In this document: piece by piece, positions 1-7,367 of the stretch
Layout of the letters: each line of letters begins with the position of its first letter
Numbering within the stretch: the stretch's first letter is position 1
Assembly (NCBI GenBank): GCA_027886795.1
Contig: JAPCJU010000012.1
Coordinates: 1 to 14,139 of the forward strand
Direction: 5' to 3'
Length of the DNA stretch: 14,139 nt
Source of the DNA: Nitrososphaerota archaeon
GTDB lineage: Archaea; Thermoproteota; Nitrososphaeria; Nitrososphaerales; CADDZS01
Translations under genes and position numbers: made by a program
The notes under the pieces: model-generated
Seen by the model: only the letters and a program-made list of their open reading frames with translations
What the model was told of the DNA's origin: nothing
Databases searched by the model: none

Positions 1-84
1 AGCTGAAGAAGTGGAAACGCCTTGGTTCGAATCTGAAATTTTCGCTTCTTCGCCAGCTTGTAGGTCGACACTAGGTTCGCCCAA
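1..84 (-). CDS. Start of an unidentified gene downstream of secY (partial, cut by left edge)
   Basis: A reading frame opens at a TTG (84-82) inside the last codons of secY and stays open to base 1 (28 codons). The encoded N terminus is acidic and Ser/Gln-rich (begins MGEPSVDLQAGEEAK) and has no recognisable domain. A GGTG sequence six bases upstream of the TTG matches the ribosome binding site arrangement seen before the L2 gene, which is the main reason for preferring this frame. All three frames are open over these 70 bases, and a GTG at 71 that overlaps the secY stop is an alternative (MSTYKLAKKRK). In many archaea adenylate kinase follows secY, but no P-loop (GxPGxGK) appears in these residues. 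This is a weak call; the function is unknown. Confidence 0.3.
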   Translation of the reverse strand, partial: MGEPSVDLQAGEEAKISDSNQGVSTSSA

Positions 85-1543
85 GTAAAGCACCAAGCCT
101 TGGCATCATAGACTCGAGTTGCTCCTTTACGAGCATCTGGTAATACTGGATTATGATATCCACCATAAGTAGAAGGCCGACTCCGGTTCCATAAACGCCC
201 AAAATGTTTGACAGAGAAGCTAAAAGCCCGATGAAGATTCCACCGACGATGGTGATGATCGGTATGTACTTCGAAAGGATGGCCTCGACCGACGTCCCAC
301 TTCTCCTAAATCCCGGCACCATCACGTCAGCGCCTATCAGGTTCTTTGCCGCAGCTTTTGGCGATAGCCCTCCGATTTCGACCCAAATCCGTGCGAACAT
401 TACAGAAAATATCACCGCGAACATTACGTAGGTCAGCGCCCTAACATAGTCGGGGTGGGCAACGAAAATCGAGTTCGGCGATGTCATATAGTAAATCAGG
501 TTTCCCGGCAGTGGCTGGTACGAAAGCGGAGACGCACCCGTGCTACCAGCAATCTGGGTTGAATTGAACTGAGCGAACCAATTGAAGTACACGTTATTGT
601 TTCCCTGATCGTAAGCCTTCCATAGGTACGACGCAAAGAACTGGATATTTGACGTCAGGGCGGAAAAGAGAATCACCGGGATGTTTGAAACATATAGTAA
701 CTTTATCGGATAGACTCCTGCAAAGCCTCGGTATTTTGTCGATGTGATCGGAATTTCGATTCTCATTCCCTCAACATAGACAATGATCAAGATAGCCGAA
801 ATCGTGAGTATCAGGCCGAATATCGAGGGGAACTGCGGCGCGGCTTCTCGAAAGAACATTGAACCGACATTTCCTTTTATTAGAGCCGCGATTGTTGCAG
901 GTACTACTCCGTAAAATTGAGTAACTGCGTTGGCGCCTGTCCCGCTTATAGGAACCACGATTGGGCTGAAAATATCCCACATCGTCCTTTGAGCGACACC
1001 TGCCAAAATGAATAGACTGACACCGCTGCCGATTCCCCAACCCTTCTGGATGAGCTCGTCCAATAACATCACTATCACCGAAGCGGCGAATAATTCGAAG
1101 AATATCGCTATGGCGGCCGGCCCAGCTATGGATCCGAACAGACCTCCAATCAGATAAGCGGACGCTTCGACCACAATCACGATCATGGTAAGGAGCTTCG
1201 TTGCTGAAGTGAAGATAGCCCGGTCGTCGGGGTTTTGGAAATCAACTTTGATTATTTCAGAACCTGCGAGTAACTGCAAGATGAGTCCAGCAGTGACTAT
1301 CGGACCAATTCCGAGGGTCATCAGAGTTCCCTGTTGGGAAGCAAAAATAATGCTGGAATACGAAGTTTGGCTGGATGCACCTATCGGCACACCCGTTAGG
1401 GGAGTAACCGCCATTACCAAGTAGACGATGAGAGCGATTCCAGTCCACATCAATTTCTCATTGAGAGAGGGCTTTCTGACTGGTTTTCGAATTTCAGGAA
1501 GCACCGTGGCGGCTGCCTTTACGAAATTCTTTACTGCTCCCAT
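71..1543 (-). CDS. secY: Preprotein translocase subunit SecY
   Basis: This is the pore-forming subunit of the Sec translocon, which moves proteins across or into the cytoplasmic membrane and receives nascent chains from the ribosome. The 490 residues contain an N-terminal amphipathic segment (1-30) followed by about ten hydrophobic helices. Family hallmarks are visible: the IGPIVTAGLILQLLAG segment of TM2 (79-94), the DELIQKGWGIGSG stretch leading into TM5 (162-174), the SNIPVILFSAL segment of TM7 (286-296), the PGFRR cytoplasmic loop (410-414), and GTGVGLLLMVDI in TM10 (452-463). A long external loop (about 300-365) lies between TM7 and TM8, as in archaeal SecY. The ATG at 1543 has no clear Shine-Dalgarno sequence, and an 87-nt gap separates it from L15, so it may use its own promoter and a very short leader. 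Being last in the spc-type cluster is standard. Confidence 0.97.
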   Translation of the reverse strand: MGAVKNFVKAAATVLPEIRKPVRKPSLNEKLMWTGIALIVYLVMAVTPLTGVPIGASSQTSYSSIIFASQQGTLMTLGIGPIVTAGLILQLLAGSEIIKVDFQNPDDRAIFTSATKLLTMIVIVVEASAYLIGGLFGSIAGPAAIAIFFELFAASVIVMLLDELIQKGWGIGSGVSLFILAGVAQRTMWDIFSPIVVPISGTGANAVTQFYGVVPATIAALIKGNVGSMFFREAAPQFPSIFGLILTISAILIIVYVEGMRIEIPITSTKYRGFAGVYPIKLLYVSNIPVILFSALTSNIQFFASYLWKAYDQGNNNVYFNWFAQFNSTQIAGSTGASPLSYQPLPGNLIYYMTSPNSIFVAHPDYVRALTYVMFAVIFSVMFARIWVEIGGLSPKAAAKNLIGADVMVPGFRRSGTSVEAILSKYIPIITIVGGIFIGLLASLSNILGVYGTGVGLLLMVDIIIQYYQMLVKEQLESMMPRLGALLGRT

Positions 1544-1570
1544 GTCATTCGACCAAAGGCTTTTTGATCA

Positions 1571-1640
1571 ATATAGCAATTCGACAGTGATAAGGTTAGT
1601 TGACTGCAATTCCGTAAACAGATCGATATATTATTTCTTA
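1571..1640 (-). promoter_or_regulatory. Candidate internal promoter(s) for secY
   Basis: The L15-secY gap (1544-1630) is one of only two large gaps in the cluster. On the coding strand it holds two AT-rich TATA-like elements: AATATATC, overlapping the L15 stop region (about 1632-1625), and GCTATAT (1577-1571). The second lies about 30 bases before the secY ATG, so initiation some 25 bases downstream would give an almost leaderless secY mRNA. This would fit the lack of a Shine-Dalgarno sequence there. A palindrome TTGATCAA (1564-1571) abuts it. Assignment is by motif and position only. Confidence 0.3.
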
Positions 1641-2104
1641 ACCGGCTTTTTAGTTGGTTCCTTACCTTTCTTTTCAGGAGAGGCTTTTTCCTTCACTTCC
1701 GCTACCTCGAGGACTTCAATTGAACCGCCGGCTGCCTTTATCTTCTCAATAGCAGAACTGGAAGCTCTCCGGGCTTTCACTTTCAGCGCTTTGTGAACAG
1801 AACCCTGCCCCAGGAGTTTGTCATAGCCCATCGAAACTAGATCGATCTGCTCTCCCAATTGTGCGAGGTTATCAAGTTGATAGAGATTAATCCATCTGGC
1901 AGTCGTTACCTGATTTGGGGGATGCCATTTGTTCGAACCGAAATGGTCAGGATCGTACTTCACCGTGTAACTCCATTTGTGTTTGTGCAAGCCTGCCATG
2001 CCCGATCCCCCCTTTGCACCGGTTCGTCTGTGCTGCGCAACTTGGCCCCATCCGTGTGTCCTGGAACCCCTGAGCCTTCTGACCTTTCTTAATCTGGATG
2101 CCAA
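1631..2104 (-). CDS. rpl15: Large ribosomal subunit protein L15 (uL15)
   Basis: This 50S protein binds 23S rRNA. The 157-residue product begins with the archaeal/eukaryotic L15 signature: basic RLRKVRRLRGSRTHGWG (4-20), then the Gly-rich loop RRTGAKGGSGMAGLHKHKW (26-44). The C-terminal half (80-130) carries the conserved globular domain around the GQGSVHKALKVKARRASSSA stretch. Residues 138-157 form a Lys/Pro/Glu-rich tail, probably disordered. The start is TTG at 2104. No other start lies near the conserved N terminus (the next Met is residue 36), and a GGGGAATAG purine stretch precedes it. It follows L30 by 27 bases and precedes secY. Confidence 0.96.
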   Translation of the reverse strand: MASRLRKVRRLRGSRTHGWGQVAQHRRTGAKGGSGMAGLHKHKWSYTVKYDPDHFGSNKWHPPNQVTTARWINLYQLDNLAQLGEQIDLVSMGYDKLLGQGSVHKALKVKARRASSSAIEKIKAAGGSIEVLEVAEVKEKASPEKKGKEPTKKPVKK

Positions 2105-2131
2105 TTACTATTCCCCGATTCAACCAGACTT

Positions 2132-2644
2132 CTAAAGCATTTTCTCAACTAAGGAAGTCAATTCATTATTTTGACCCAGAATTCCGCCGTCACTGAATTG
2201 CCTGCGTATTGACCTCTTGAACCCACCCTTCGGGGGGCTGAGCCTGAAAAACGGACGGATCGCGTCAATTTTGTTGAGCCTCAAGCTACCCGACTCCAAG
2301 GCTACTGCGATTTCGCTGACAGAAGAAAAATCCTTAGTGATGATCTCAGACTCGGGGGTCCTATTTCCGGTCGATTTCTCAGATCTTGCTTTAAGCAATT
2401 TTTCAGCCGTTATCGCGTCGAGTTTGCACCACGCAACGTGCTCTTTAGAAACATTCAGCATCCCCTTGTGGACTTTATCATCTGGAACGATTGTCGCATT
2501 GAACCTCCTGCCTATCTTCATCTGTTCCAGAGTCGTCCTAACTGGTGCTCTAGTATTGACTAGCCCGCGAAGGTTGACAACCAGAAGGTTTCCAACCACA
2601 GCTTCAGCTGGTGTAGCTTCTATTTTGGTTTGTTTTTGACTCAT
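2132..2644 (-). CDS. rpl30: Large ribosomal subunit protein L30 (uL30, archaeal long form)
   Basis: The product has 170 residues from ATG 2644. The ferredoxin-like L30 core is recognisable from NLLVVNLRGLVNTRAPVRTTLEQ (about 19-41). Next come KIGRRFNATIVPDD and KGMLNVSKEHVAWCK, typical of the long archaeal/eukaryotic L7/L30 form rather than the 60-residue bacterial one. The C-terminal part has the conserved FRLSPPKGGFKRSIRRQF segment (about 133-150). A TTG three codons upstream (2653) is possible, but the ATG is favoured because TGATC, complementary to part of the archaeal 16S 3' end, lies just ahead of it. The gene starts 10 bases after the S5 stop. Confidence 0.94.
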   Translation of the reverse strand: MSQKQTKIEATPAEAVVGNLLVVNLRGLVNTRAPVRTTLEQMKIGRRFNATIVPDDKVHKGMLNVSKEHVAWCKLDAITAEKLLKARSEKSTGNRTPESEIITKDFSSVSEIAVALESGSLRLNKIDAIRPFFRLSPPKGGFKRSIRRQFSDGGILGQNNELTSLVEKML

Positions 2645-2654
2645 TGTGATCAAA

Positions 2655-3347
2655 CTACCGGATTACGCTGATTCCGTGAATTCGTTTTAGGGCGTCGTAT
2701 ACCGCGTTTGCAATCGAGGACATAGTATTGGTCGAGCCATATGTTCTTGTCCATGCATCCTTTACTCCGGCGAGTGCGAGCAAGTTACGAACGGTCTCCC
2801 CTGCAACTAATCCCAGCCCTCTGGGAGCAGGAATTATCTCAACACGAACGCTACCACCTTTCCCCGTAATCCTGAAGGGAACTGAATGCGGCCTTCCATC
2901 CCGACATTCCCAACTACCGCACCCGAGCTTTACAGGAATAATGTTGAGGTACGCGTCATTTGTAGCCTTGTCGATAGCGCTACGCATCTGGACCGCCTTT
3001 CCCCTGCCAACACCGAACCAGCCAGCTTCATTGCCAACAGCGACAACCGCCGCAAACTTTGTAACTTCTCCCGCGTCGGTCTGTTTTTGGACAATACCCA
3101 CACTGACAACGTTGGACTTGCTGTCCGGTAACAGTTTCTTGACGATCTCAGCCTCTTTCACTCTCTGCCCACTCTCGAAGATCTCTTCGAGCGACGTGAT
3201 CTTTCCTGTAGCGACCAATTCGCCCAATCGGGTTTTTGGAACCCAGGGGGCCTGTTCCCTCTCCCTCCGCCTCTCCTCTCTCTGTGGTGGGGGCTTCGGT
3301 GCTGACGGACTTTCTATTTGGGGTGTGCTTCCTGAATCTTGTGCCAT
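2655..3347 (-). CDS. rps5: Small ribosomal subunit protein S5 (uS5)
   Basis: S5 is a 30S protein near the mRNA entry site that contributes to decoding fidelity. The 230 residues comprise a Pro/Arg/Glu-rich N-terminal extension (1-35), the double-stranded RNA-binding-like S5 domain (about 72-138) containing VGNEAGWFGVGRGKA (104-118), and the C-terminal domain starting about 155 (FRITGKGGSVRVEIIPAPRG). A Cys pair in GCGSWEC (142-148) is typical of archaeal and eukaryotic S5. The start is ATG 3347, preceded by GTGAT seven bases upstream. L18 ends 15 bases before it and L30 begins 10 bases after its stop. Confidence 0.97.
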   Translation of the reverse strand: MAQDSGSTPQIESPSAPKPPPQREERRREREQAPWVPKTRLGELVATGKITSLEEIFESGQRVKEAEIVKKLLPDSKSNVVSVGIVQKQTDAGEVTKFAAVVAVGNEAGWFGVGRGKAVQMRSAIDKATNDAYLNIIPVKLGCGSWECRDGRPHSVPFRITGKGGSVRVEIIPAPRGLGLVAGETVRNLLALAGVKDAWTRTYGSTNTMSSIANAVYDALKRIHGISVIR

Positions 3348-3362
3348 TATCTAAATCACTGT

Positions 3363-3956
3363 TTAACTGCTCGTTTCATTCTCAATACTAGCTTTAACGC
3401 TCTCGAAGTGCGAAGGATAATCAGAAGGATTCAGACCCAAAGACAAAATCTTTGAAAATACTTGGTTGAACTTTTCCTTGTCTTCTGCCTCTAGTTTCTT
3501 AGCATAATCGGCGATGTGTTTTCCCTGAATGCGATAATCTTCCGGGAGACTCTCATCATTAACTTGAATATTCAACCCAGCGTCTCTTGCTCCGTTCACT
3601 AAGGATGCGATTCTCGAGCCGTGTACAAACCTACCGACTCCCGAGTACACTATTGCATTTTTTACGCTTCCCTTTCCGGCAAGCTGCCCCAAATAAAATC
3701 CAGTGAGATATGCGCCTGGAAGATTTTTCGTCGATCCCTTCCAGCCAAATTTTTTCACTAGATCCCTGGACGAGGCTGCAGCGAGAGTCAAGTCTCCAGT
3801 AGCTGTCGGTTTCATGATCTGGGAGTAAATGTATTTGCCGGAAATTCGAATAGAGACGAACGGAAGCTTCCCCATGATTATTCCCTTCCTCTTCCGGTAA
3901 TCCGTTTTGCCTTCTCTTCTTCTTCTGAAAATGTGGACGTAATGACTCTTCGGCAT
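3363..3956 (-). CDS. rpl18: Large ribosomal subunit protein L18 (uL18, archaeal type)
   Basis: L18 binds 5S rRNA in the central protuberance. The product has 197 residues, the long archaeal/eukaryotic (L5-like) form. Recognisable segments are RRRREGKTDYRKRKGI (11-26), the KLPFVSIRISGKYIYSQI strand pair (30-47), LPGAYLTGFYLGQLAGKG (79-96) and VYSGVGRFVHGSRIASLVNGARDAGL (103-128). The C-terminal third is helical and charged. The ATG at 3956 has a strong Shine-Dalgarno sequence, GAGGAG, nine bases upstream, which overlaps the last codons of L19e. Confidence 0.95.
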   Translation of the reverse strand: MPKSHYVHIFRRRREGKTDYRKRKGIIMGKLPFVSIRISGKYIYSQIMKPTATGDLTLAAASSRDLVKKFGWKGSTKNLPGAYLTGFYLGQLAGKGSVKNAIVYSGVGRFVHGSRIASLVNGARDAGLNIQVNDESLPEDYRIQGKHIADYAKKLEAEDKEKFNQVFSKILSLGLNPSDYPSHFESVKASIENETSS

Positions 3957-3961
3957 GGTAT

Positions 3962-4405
3962 CTATCTCCTCTGTACCTTTGCCAGCTCCTCGTCGAGCCT
4001 CTTCCTTGTTCTGATTTGGGCTCCCTTTACTTGGAGATACAACATCTTGAAGTCTTGATTTGTAATCTCGCCGCGATCACGCCTCATTTTCAAAATTCTT
4101 CTGAGCATCCTGACCCTTGCTACCCACAGAGTCTTCTTCCCAACACGCGCACCTTGGGCACCCTTCTTACCACCTTGACCGAGTCCGCGTTTCTTTCTCT
4201 TCAGTCTTCTAATTCTGAATCGGCCGCGAGAGTTTCCTTTCTTCGGTTCGACCCAGATTATTCCTGCTGATAACCAGCCGCGGATGCTTTCCCTGGTAAT
4301 TGCATCCTGCAATTGTTCCGTTGCTTCGGGATCCAGACGAACTCGAGATTTGCCTACCCCAAGTAGTTCGGATACGAGTCTCTTCTTGCTGATTAAGTCT
4401 GCCAT
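3962..4405 (-). CDS. rpl19e: Large ribosomal subunit protein L19e (eL19)
   Basis: This ribosomal protein is shared by archaea and eukaryotes and absent from bacteria. The 147 residues show the N-terminal three-helix region (LISKKRLVSELLGVGKSRV, 4-22), the IRGWLSAGIIW segment (41-51), the basic Arg/Lys/Gly-rich connector (about 54-88, with GRFRIRRLKRKKRGLGQGGKKGA) and the helical tail beginning WVARVRMLRRILK. ATG 4405 is the only sensible start; its upstream region is GA-rich without a strong ribosome binding site. It lies 7 bases after L32e, and its stop is 5 bases from the L18 start. Confidence 0.96.
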   Translation of the reverse strand: MADLISKKRLVSELLGVGKSRVRLDPEATEQLQDAITRESIRGWLSAGIIWVEPKKGNSRGRFRIRRLKRKKRGLGQGGKKGAQGARVGKKTLWVARVRMLRRILKMRRDRGEITNQDFKMLYLQVKGAQIRTRKRLDEELAKVQRR

Positions 4406-4412
4406 GCTCTAA

Positions 4413-4928
4413 CTATCTTCCTCGTTTCCTTCGAGCTGTCTTTTTCTCAGGCTTTGCCTCTTCCTCAGATTCTTCCTTCTCTGCCTTTGCTCCTGAAAGA
4501 AGGTTTCGCCCGTTCAAGACCCGGATACCAAGTTCCTTCGCACGGGTTGCGAGTTCGATTCTTTTTCTCTTACCGACACCTGCTGCAAACCTCGCGGCGT
4601 CTCTGTCGGGGGATAGCAGTTCGAGTTCAACCATATTATGGACGAGGACGTCTCGATATCCTGATGGATGAAGATACCTTACTTGCTTAGGGACTCTATA
4701 ACCGATCTTAACAAGATGAGGCCATCCCTTTACAGAGAGCCTTAGGTGGTTGTCAATGCCTTTGGGTTTCCGCCATTCCGGGTGGATTCTCACGTAGCGC
4801 CATGACTCAAATCTCCTAAAGTACGGAGTTCTCGCCTTTATCTTGCTTCTAACTGCAAGCAGCCTCTGAAGCTCTTGCTTGCTCATTGTTGGAAGCAAAT
4901 TTCTTTTCTTACTTTCTAATTCGCTCAT
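4413..4928 (-). CDS. rpl32e: Large ribosomal subunit protein L32e (eL32)
   Basis: This is an archaeal/eukaryotic-specific large-subunit protein. From ATG 4928 it has 171 residues. The conserved core runs about 30-143 and contains WRYVRIHPEWRKPKGIDNHLR (43-63), GYRVPKQVRYLHPSGY (76-91), and the C-terminal helix-strand IELATRAKELGIRVLN. Residues 144-171 form a charged Glu/Lys/Arg tail. A GGAG nine bases upstream favours ATG 4928 over the ATG six bases earlier (4934). The gene begins inside the L6 coding region (20-base overlap), implying translational coupling. Confidence 0.94.
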   Translation of the reverse strand: MSELESKKRNLLPTMSKQELQRLLAVRSKIKARTPYFRRFESWRYVRIHPEWRKPKGIDNHLRLSVKGWPHLVKIGYRVPKQVRYLHPSGYRDVLVHNMVELELLSPDRDAARFAAGVGKRKRIELATRAKELGIRVLNGRNLLSGAKAEKEESEEEAKPEKKTARRKRGR

Positions 4929-5478
4929 AGACATACACTCCGTCCAAAAACACTCGTTGATCCTTTCGCTTTACCTTGGTAGCCTGCTCTAAATTCGCTG
5001 CAGTTTGTCCGACATCTTTCAGTGAAACGCCCGTCAGAATAATGTCCTCGCCCTTGACTTCTGCCTTTGTATCGCCAATAATTTCAGCGACTCTTGGAGA
5101 CCTTTCGCCGTAGAAATTTTCAACCAGAATTTTCTTGCCCTGCACTTTGACATTTACAGGAAAGTGGGCGTAGATGACTTTCAGCTTGTATTCATAACCC
5201 TTCGTCACTCCCGCAACAGCGTTGTGAACGAGAGACTTTGCAGTGTTCAAAATTGATACATTCTTTCGTCGCGCCCCGTGGGTCAGAACATTCACGCCTC
5301 CTCCCTTGATTTCGAGATCTACCGGGATCTTCGAAAAATCTTGATTTACTTTACCCAAAGGGCCGGTGATAGTAAGATTGCCATCATCATACTTGGCACT
5401 GACTCCATCGGGAAGTTCCACAGAGGTATCCAGATTCTGGGACTTTTTCGAGAGCAACTTTTTTGTGCTAGTAGACAT
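4909..5478 (-). CDS. rpl6: Large ribosomal subunit protein L6 (uL6)
   Basis: L6 binds 23S rRNA near the factor-binding centre. The product has 189 residues from ATG 5478. It consists of two tandem L6 alpha-beta domains: the first has ITGPLGKVNQDFS (near 37-49) and ARRKNVSILNTAKSLVHNAVAGVTKGYEYKL; the second has NVKVQGKKILVENFYGERSPR and the VSLKDVGQTAANLEQATKV helix near the C terminus. It ends with VYVYERIRK. A TTG two codons earlier (5484) is an alternative start, with GGGAG upstream of both. The ATG overlaps the S8 stop by 11 bases. Confidence 0.95.
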   Translation of the reverse strand: MSTSTKKLLSKKSQNLDTSVELPDGVSAKYDDGNLTITGPLGKVNQDFSKIPVDLEIKGGGVNVLTHGARRKNVSILNTAKSLVHNAVAGVTKGYEYKLKVIYAHFPVNVKVQGKKILVENFYGERSPRVAEIIGDTKAEVKGEDIILTGVSLKDVGQTAANLEQATKVKRKDQRVFLDGVYVYERIRK

Positions 5479-5860
5479 ATCCAATCAATCTCCCGCCGAG
5501 ACCTTTTTCCTGAGCTTCGTTGTGTGACATTACACCCATGGGGGTTGAAACGATCAAAATTCCCACGCCGACTGCAGGGAGGAACTGACGCTCCCACCGA
5601 GTAAAGCCAGTCTTACCAACGCCGTACCTAGGAGTGATTACACCGCATCGGTTAATTCTGCCGAGTAGCTGTATCTTGAATTTGCCGGCAATCCCGTCGT
5701 CGATGAATTCAAACTCTCCGATGTACTTGTTCTTCGACATTGACCTAAGTACAGCTGTCGCAAGTTTCGATGCTGGCACTGCAAGGCATTCTTTCTTATT
5801 TCGGATCTCGTTGTTATAGATCGTAGCAAAAAGATTTCCTAGAACATTATTTGATGGCAA
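5468..5860 (-). CDS. rps8: Small ribosomal subunit protein S8 (uS8)
   Basis: S8 is a primary 16S rRNA-binding protein of the 30S platform. The conserved sequence starts PSNNVLGNLFATIYNNEIR and ends GVMSHNEAQEKGLGGRLIGYVY, the archaeal S8 C-terminal signature. I place the start at TTG 5860 (130 residues, the usual archaeal length), because the purine stretch GAGGGAG just ahead of it then serves as ribosome binding site. The frame could instead begin at GTG 5878, which overlaps the S14 stop as GTGA, giving 136 residues with an unconserved MREIEE extension. L6 begins before this gene ends. Confidence 0.95.
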   Translation of the reverse strand: MPSNNVLGNLFATIYNNEIRNKKECLAVPASKLATAVLRSMSKNKYIGEFEFIDDGIAGKFKIQLLGRINRCGVITPRYGVGKTGFTRWERQFLPAVGVGILIVSTPMGVMSHNEAQEKGLGGRLIGYVY

Positions 5861-5874
5861 TTCTTCTATCTCCC

Positions 5875-6048
5875 TCACTCATACTTTTTGAATCCAATCT
5901 TCAGAGCTACTTCCCTGAAACATTGTCTGCACAACATAAGGTCGTACTTTTGAATCAGTGCACCATACTGCCCACAGCGTCTGCAAATTCTGGAACCCTT
6001 ACCGAATTTTCTCAGTTTTCCATGGCGTATCTTCGGTTTTGGATTCAT
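5875..6048 (-). CDS. rps14: Small ribosomal subunit protein S14 (uS14, zinc-binding form)
   Basis: This small gene (57 residues) fills the gap between L5 and S8. Translating the minus strand from ATG 6048 gives a basic N terminus (MNPKPKIRHGKLRKFGKGSR), then a four-cysteine zinc ribbon CRRC (22-25) and CRQC (40-43), and the conserved end CRQCFREVALKIGFKKYE. This is the zinc-containing S14/S29 form of the 30S head. Its ATG overlaps the L5 stop as ATGA, and its TGA stop (5877-5875) lies in the leader of S8, so translation of L5, S14 and S8 is probably coupled. The order L5-S14-S8-L6 is the universal spc order, which supports the call. Confidence 0.96.
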   Translation of the reverse strand: MNPKPKIRHGKLRKFGKGSRICRRCGQYGALIQKYDLMLCRQCFREVALKIGFKKYE

Positions 6049-6587
6049 ACTACCTCTACTCCAAAATTTTGTTTGAAGAATTCCATCGATTCTTCTCTTC
6101 CAACACGATGTTTCTTTCCAACTTTGGCCGGGGACCTGTTCCTCTTTGAGACTCGATACCCTGGCCTTTCTAGGACTGCTGAAACGTTCATTCCGAAAAT
6201 TCCGATGTCCGGGCTGTACCTTACACCGGGGATTTCGATGTGCTCTTTTATCCCAAAAGAAACGTTGCCAAAATCGTCAAAAGACGTGGTCGGTATCCTG
6301 TTTTCCCTCCCTTGAAGAAGCAATCTCAAGACTTCTGGTGCCTTTTTCCGGCGAATCGTCACCATCATTCCAATCGGTTCGCCTTTATGGACTCCAAAGT
6401 CTCTGATGGATTTTTTCGCCTGAGTAGAGCTAGCTTTTTGGTGCACAAGATCCTCAATTACTCGACGAGCTCTTTCGACAGCTTCTCCGGATCTCCCCAC
6501 TCCGATGTTCAGGACTACCTTTCCCACTCTAACGCTTCGAGAACCTTTTTCGGTAGGGCGCTGCTCTTGGATTGTGGTTGTGCTCAA
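6045..6587 (-). CDS. rpl5: Large ribosomal subunit protein L5 (uL5)
   Basis: L5 binds 5S rRNA and contacts the P-site tRNA in the central protuberance. The 180 residues contain RVGKVVLNIGVGRSGE (about 20-35), KSIRDFGVHKGEPIGMMVTIR (about 59-79), and the C-terminal GNVSFGIKEHIEIPGVRYSPDIGIFGM region (about 107-133), matching archaeal L5. The likely start is TTG 6587: it is the only plausible start ahead of the conserved segment. The upstream TAGGCGAAAT (6602-6593) is identical to a sequence before L4. The stop overlaps the S14 start (ATGA). Confidence 0.95.
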   Translation of the reverse strand: MSTTTIQEQRPTEKGSRSVRVGKVVLNIGVGRSGEAVERARRVIEDLVHQKASSTQAKKSIRDFGVHKGEPIGMMVTIRRKKAPEVLRLLLQGRENRIPTTSFDDFGNVSFGIKEHIEIPGVRYSPDIGIFGMNVSAVLERPGYRVSKRNRSPAKVGKKHRVGREESMEFFKQNFGVEVV

Positions 6588-6602
6588 ACTAAATTTCGCC
6601 TA

Positions 6603-7340
6603 TCAAGATGCATGCGGTTTCGTCAAGGTAATCTCGGGCGCCTGTTTTCCAATCGGAAGTAAAACCGTAGTCGGAAGTTCGGAGGACGTGCCATCGGCAA
6701 ACCGGACAGTCGCGATAGATCCTCTTGAATACGTCCCGGCTTTCACATCTTCAACGGACGCGATTTCGCCAGATCTTTCGCCCCTGATCAATAACGCAAG
6801 GTTTCCCTTGCTCAGTCTGAAACTTGCTTGGAATTCCTGGGAAGGAACCTTAATGATGCAAGCGTCTCCTGGCTTGATGTCTACTTCAGCCTCCGGGTAA
6901 ATGACACGGCCATCGTGTAGGCCGTAACTTAGCTTCGATCCTCCCACGGATTTTTTCGATTTTACAACACAGAGCTTCAGCTCCTTTTCCTTCGAATCGA
7001 TCTCTACGGGAACTAGCCTGCCATAGTGAGGAACCATTCTGTAAGATTTACCGACTTCGGGCAAATCGATAACGTCCATCAACCCGACTGGAAAAGCCTC
7101 GGATTTCACGACTCGACCATCAACGTTGATCTTCCCGGCGTTCAAAACAGAAAGAGCCTCTCTTCGAGTCCTTGTAAGTTTGAGGACGTCGCGCAAAACA
7201 ACCAACAAGGGATAACTGTAACTCTTAGGGTGTGGACCCGGTGAAGTTGTCACAACAAATCTCTTGTCCTTCCTGGAAATCTGCCAGAAGGCAGGAGTAG
7301 TCGATCTCTTTGTCTTTAAACTACCGCTCTTTTTCGCCAA
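6603..7340 (-). CDS. rps4e: Small ribosomal subunit protein S4e (eS4)
   Basis: This is an archaeal/eukaryotic 30S protein. The 245 residues contain the N-terminal basic region with FWQISRKDKRFVVTTSPGPHPK (18-39), an S4-like RNA-binding domain around REALSVLNAGKINVDGRVVKS (60-80), the central domain (GLMDVIDLPEVGKSYRMVPHYGRLVPVEI, 86-114) and a C-terminal KOW-like segment. The start is TTG 7340 (MAKKSGSLKTKR). No Met lies near the conserved N terminus, and GTGA occurs six bases upstream. It sits between L24 and L5, its fixed archaeal position. Confidence 0.96.
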   Translation of the reverse strand: MAKKSGSLKTKRSTTPAFWQISRKDKRFVVTTSPGPHPKSYSYPLLVVLRDVLKLTRTRREALSVLNAGKINVDGRVVKSEAFPVGLMDVIDLPEVGKSYRMVPHYGRLVPVEIDSKEKELKLCVVKSKKSVGGSKLSYGLHDGRVIYPEAEVDIKPGDACIIKVPSQEFQASFRLSKGNLALLIRGERSGEIASVEDVKAGTYSRGSIATVRFADGTSSELPTTVLLPIGKQAPEITLTKPHAS

Positions 7341-7367
7341 TCGTATTCACTTTTTTCTAACTATAAC

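Noticed and set aside
1561..1640. Transcription terminator between L15 and secY
   Set aside because: No U-run follows any stem on the coding strand; the AT-rich elements read better as promoter sequences.
2728..3354. Plus-strand open frame of 208 codons antisense to S5
   Set aside because: It lies entirely opposite a confidently identified gene; its product is Ser/Pro/Thr-rich with no recognisable domain, as expected from the complement of S5 codons.
5851..6315. Plus-strand open frame (154 codons) opposite S14 and L5
   Set aside because: S14 and L5 are unmistakable on the other strand, and the antisense product has no family resemblance.
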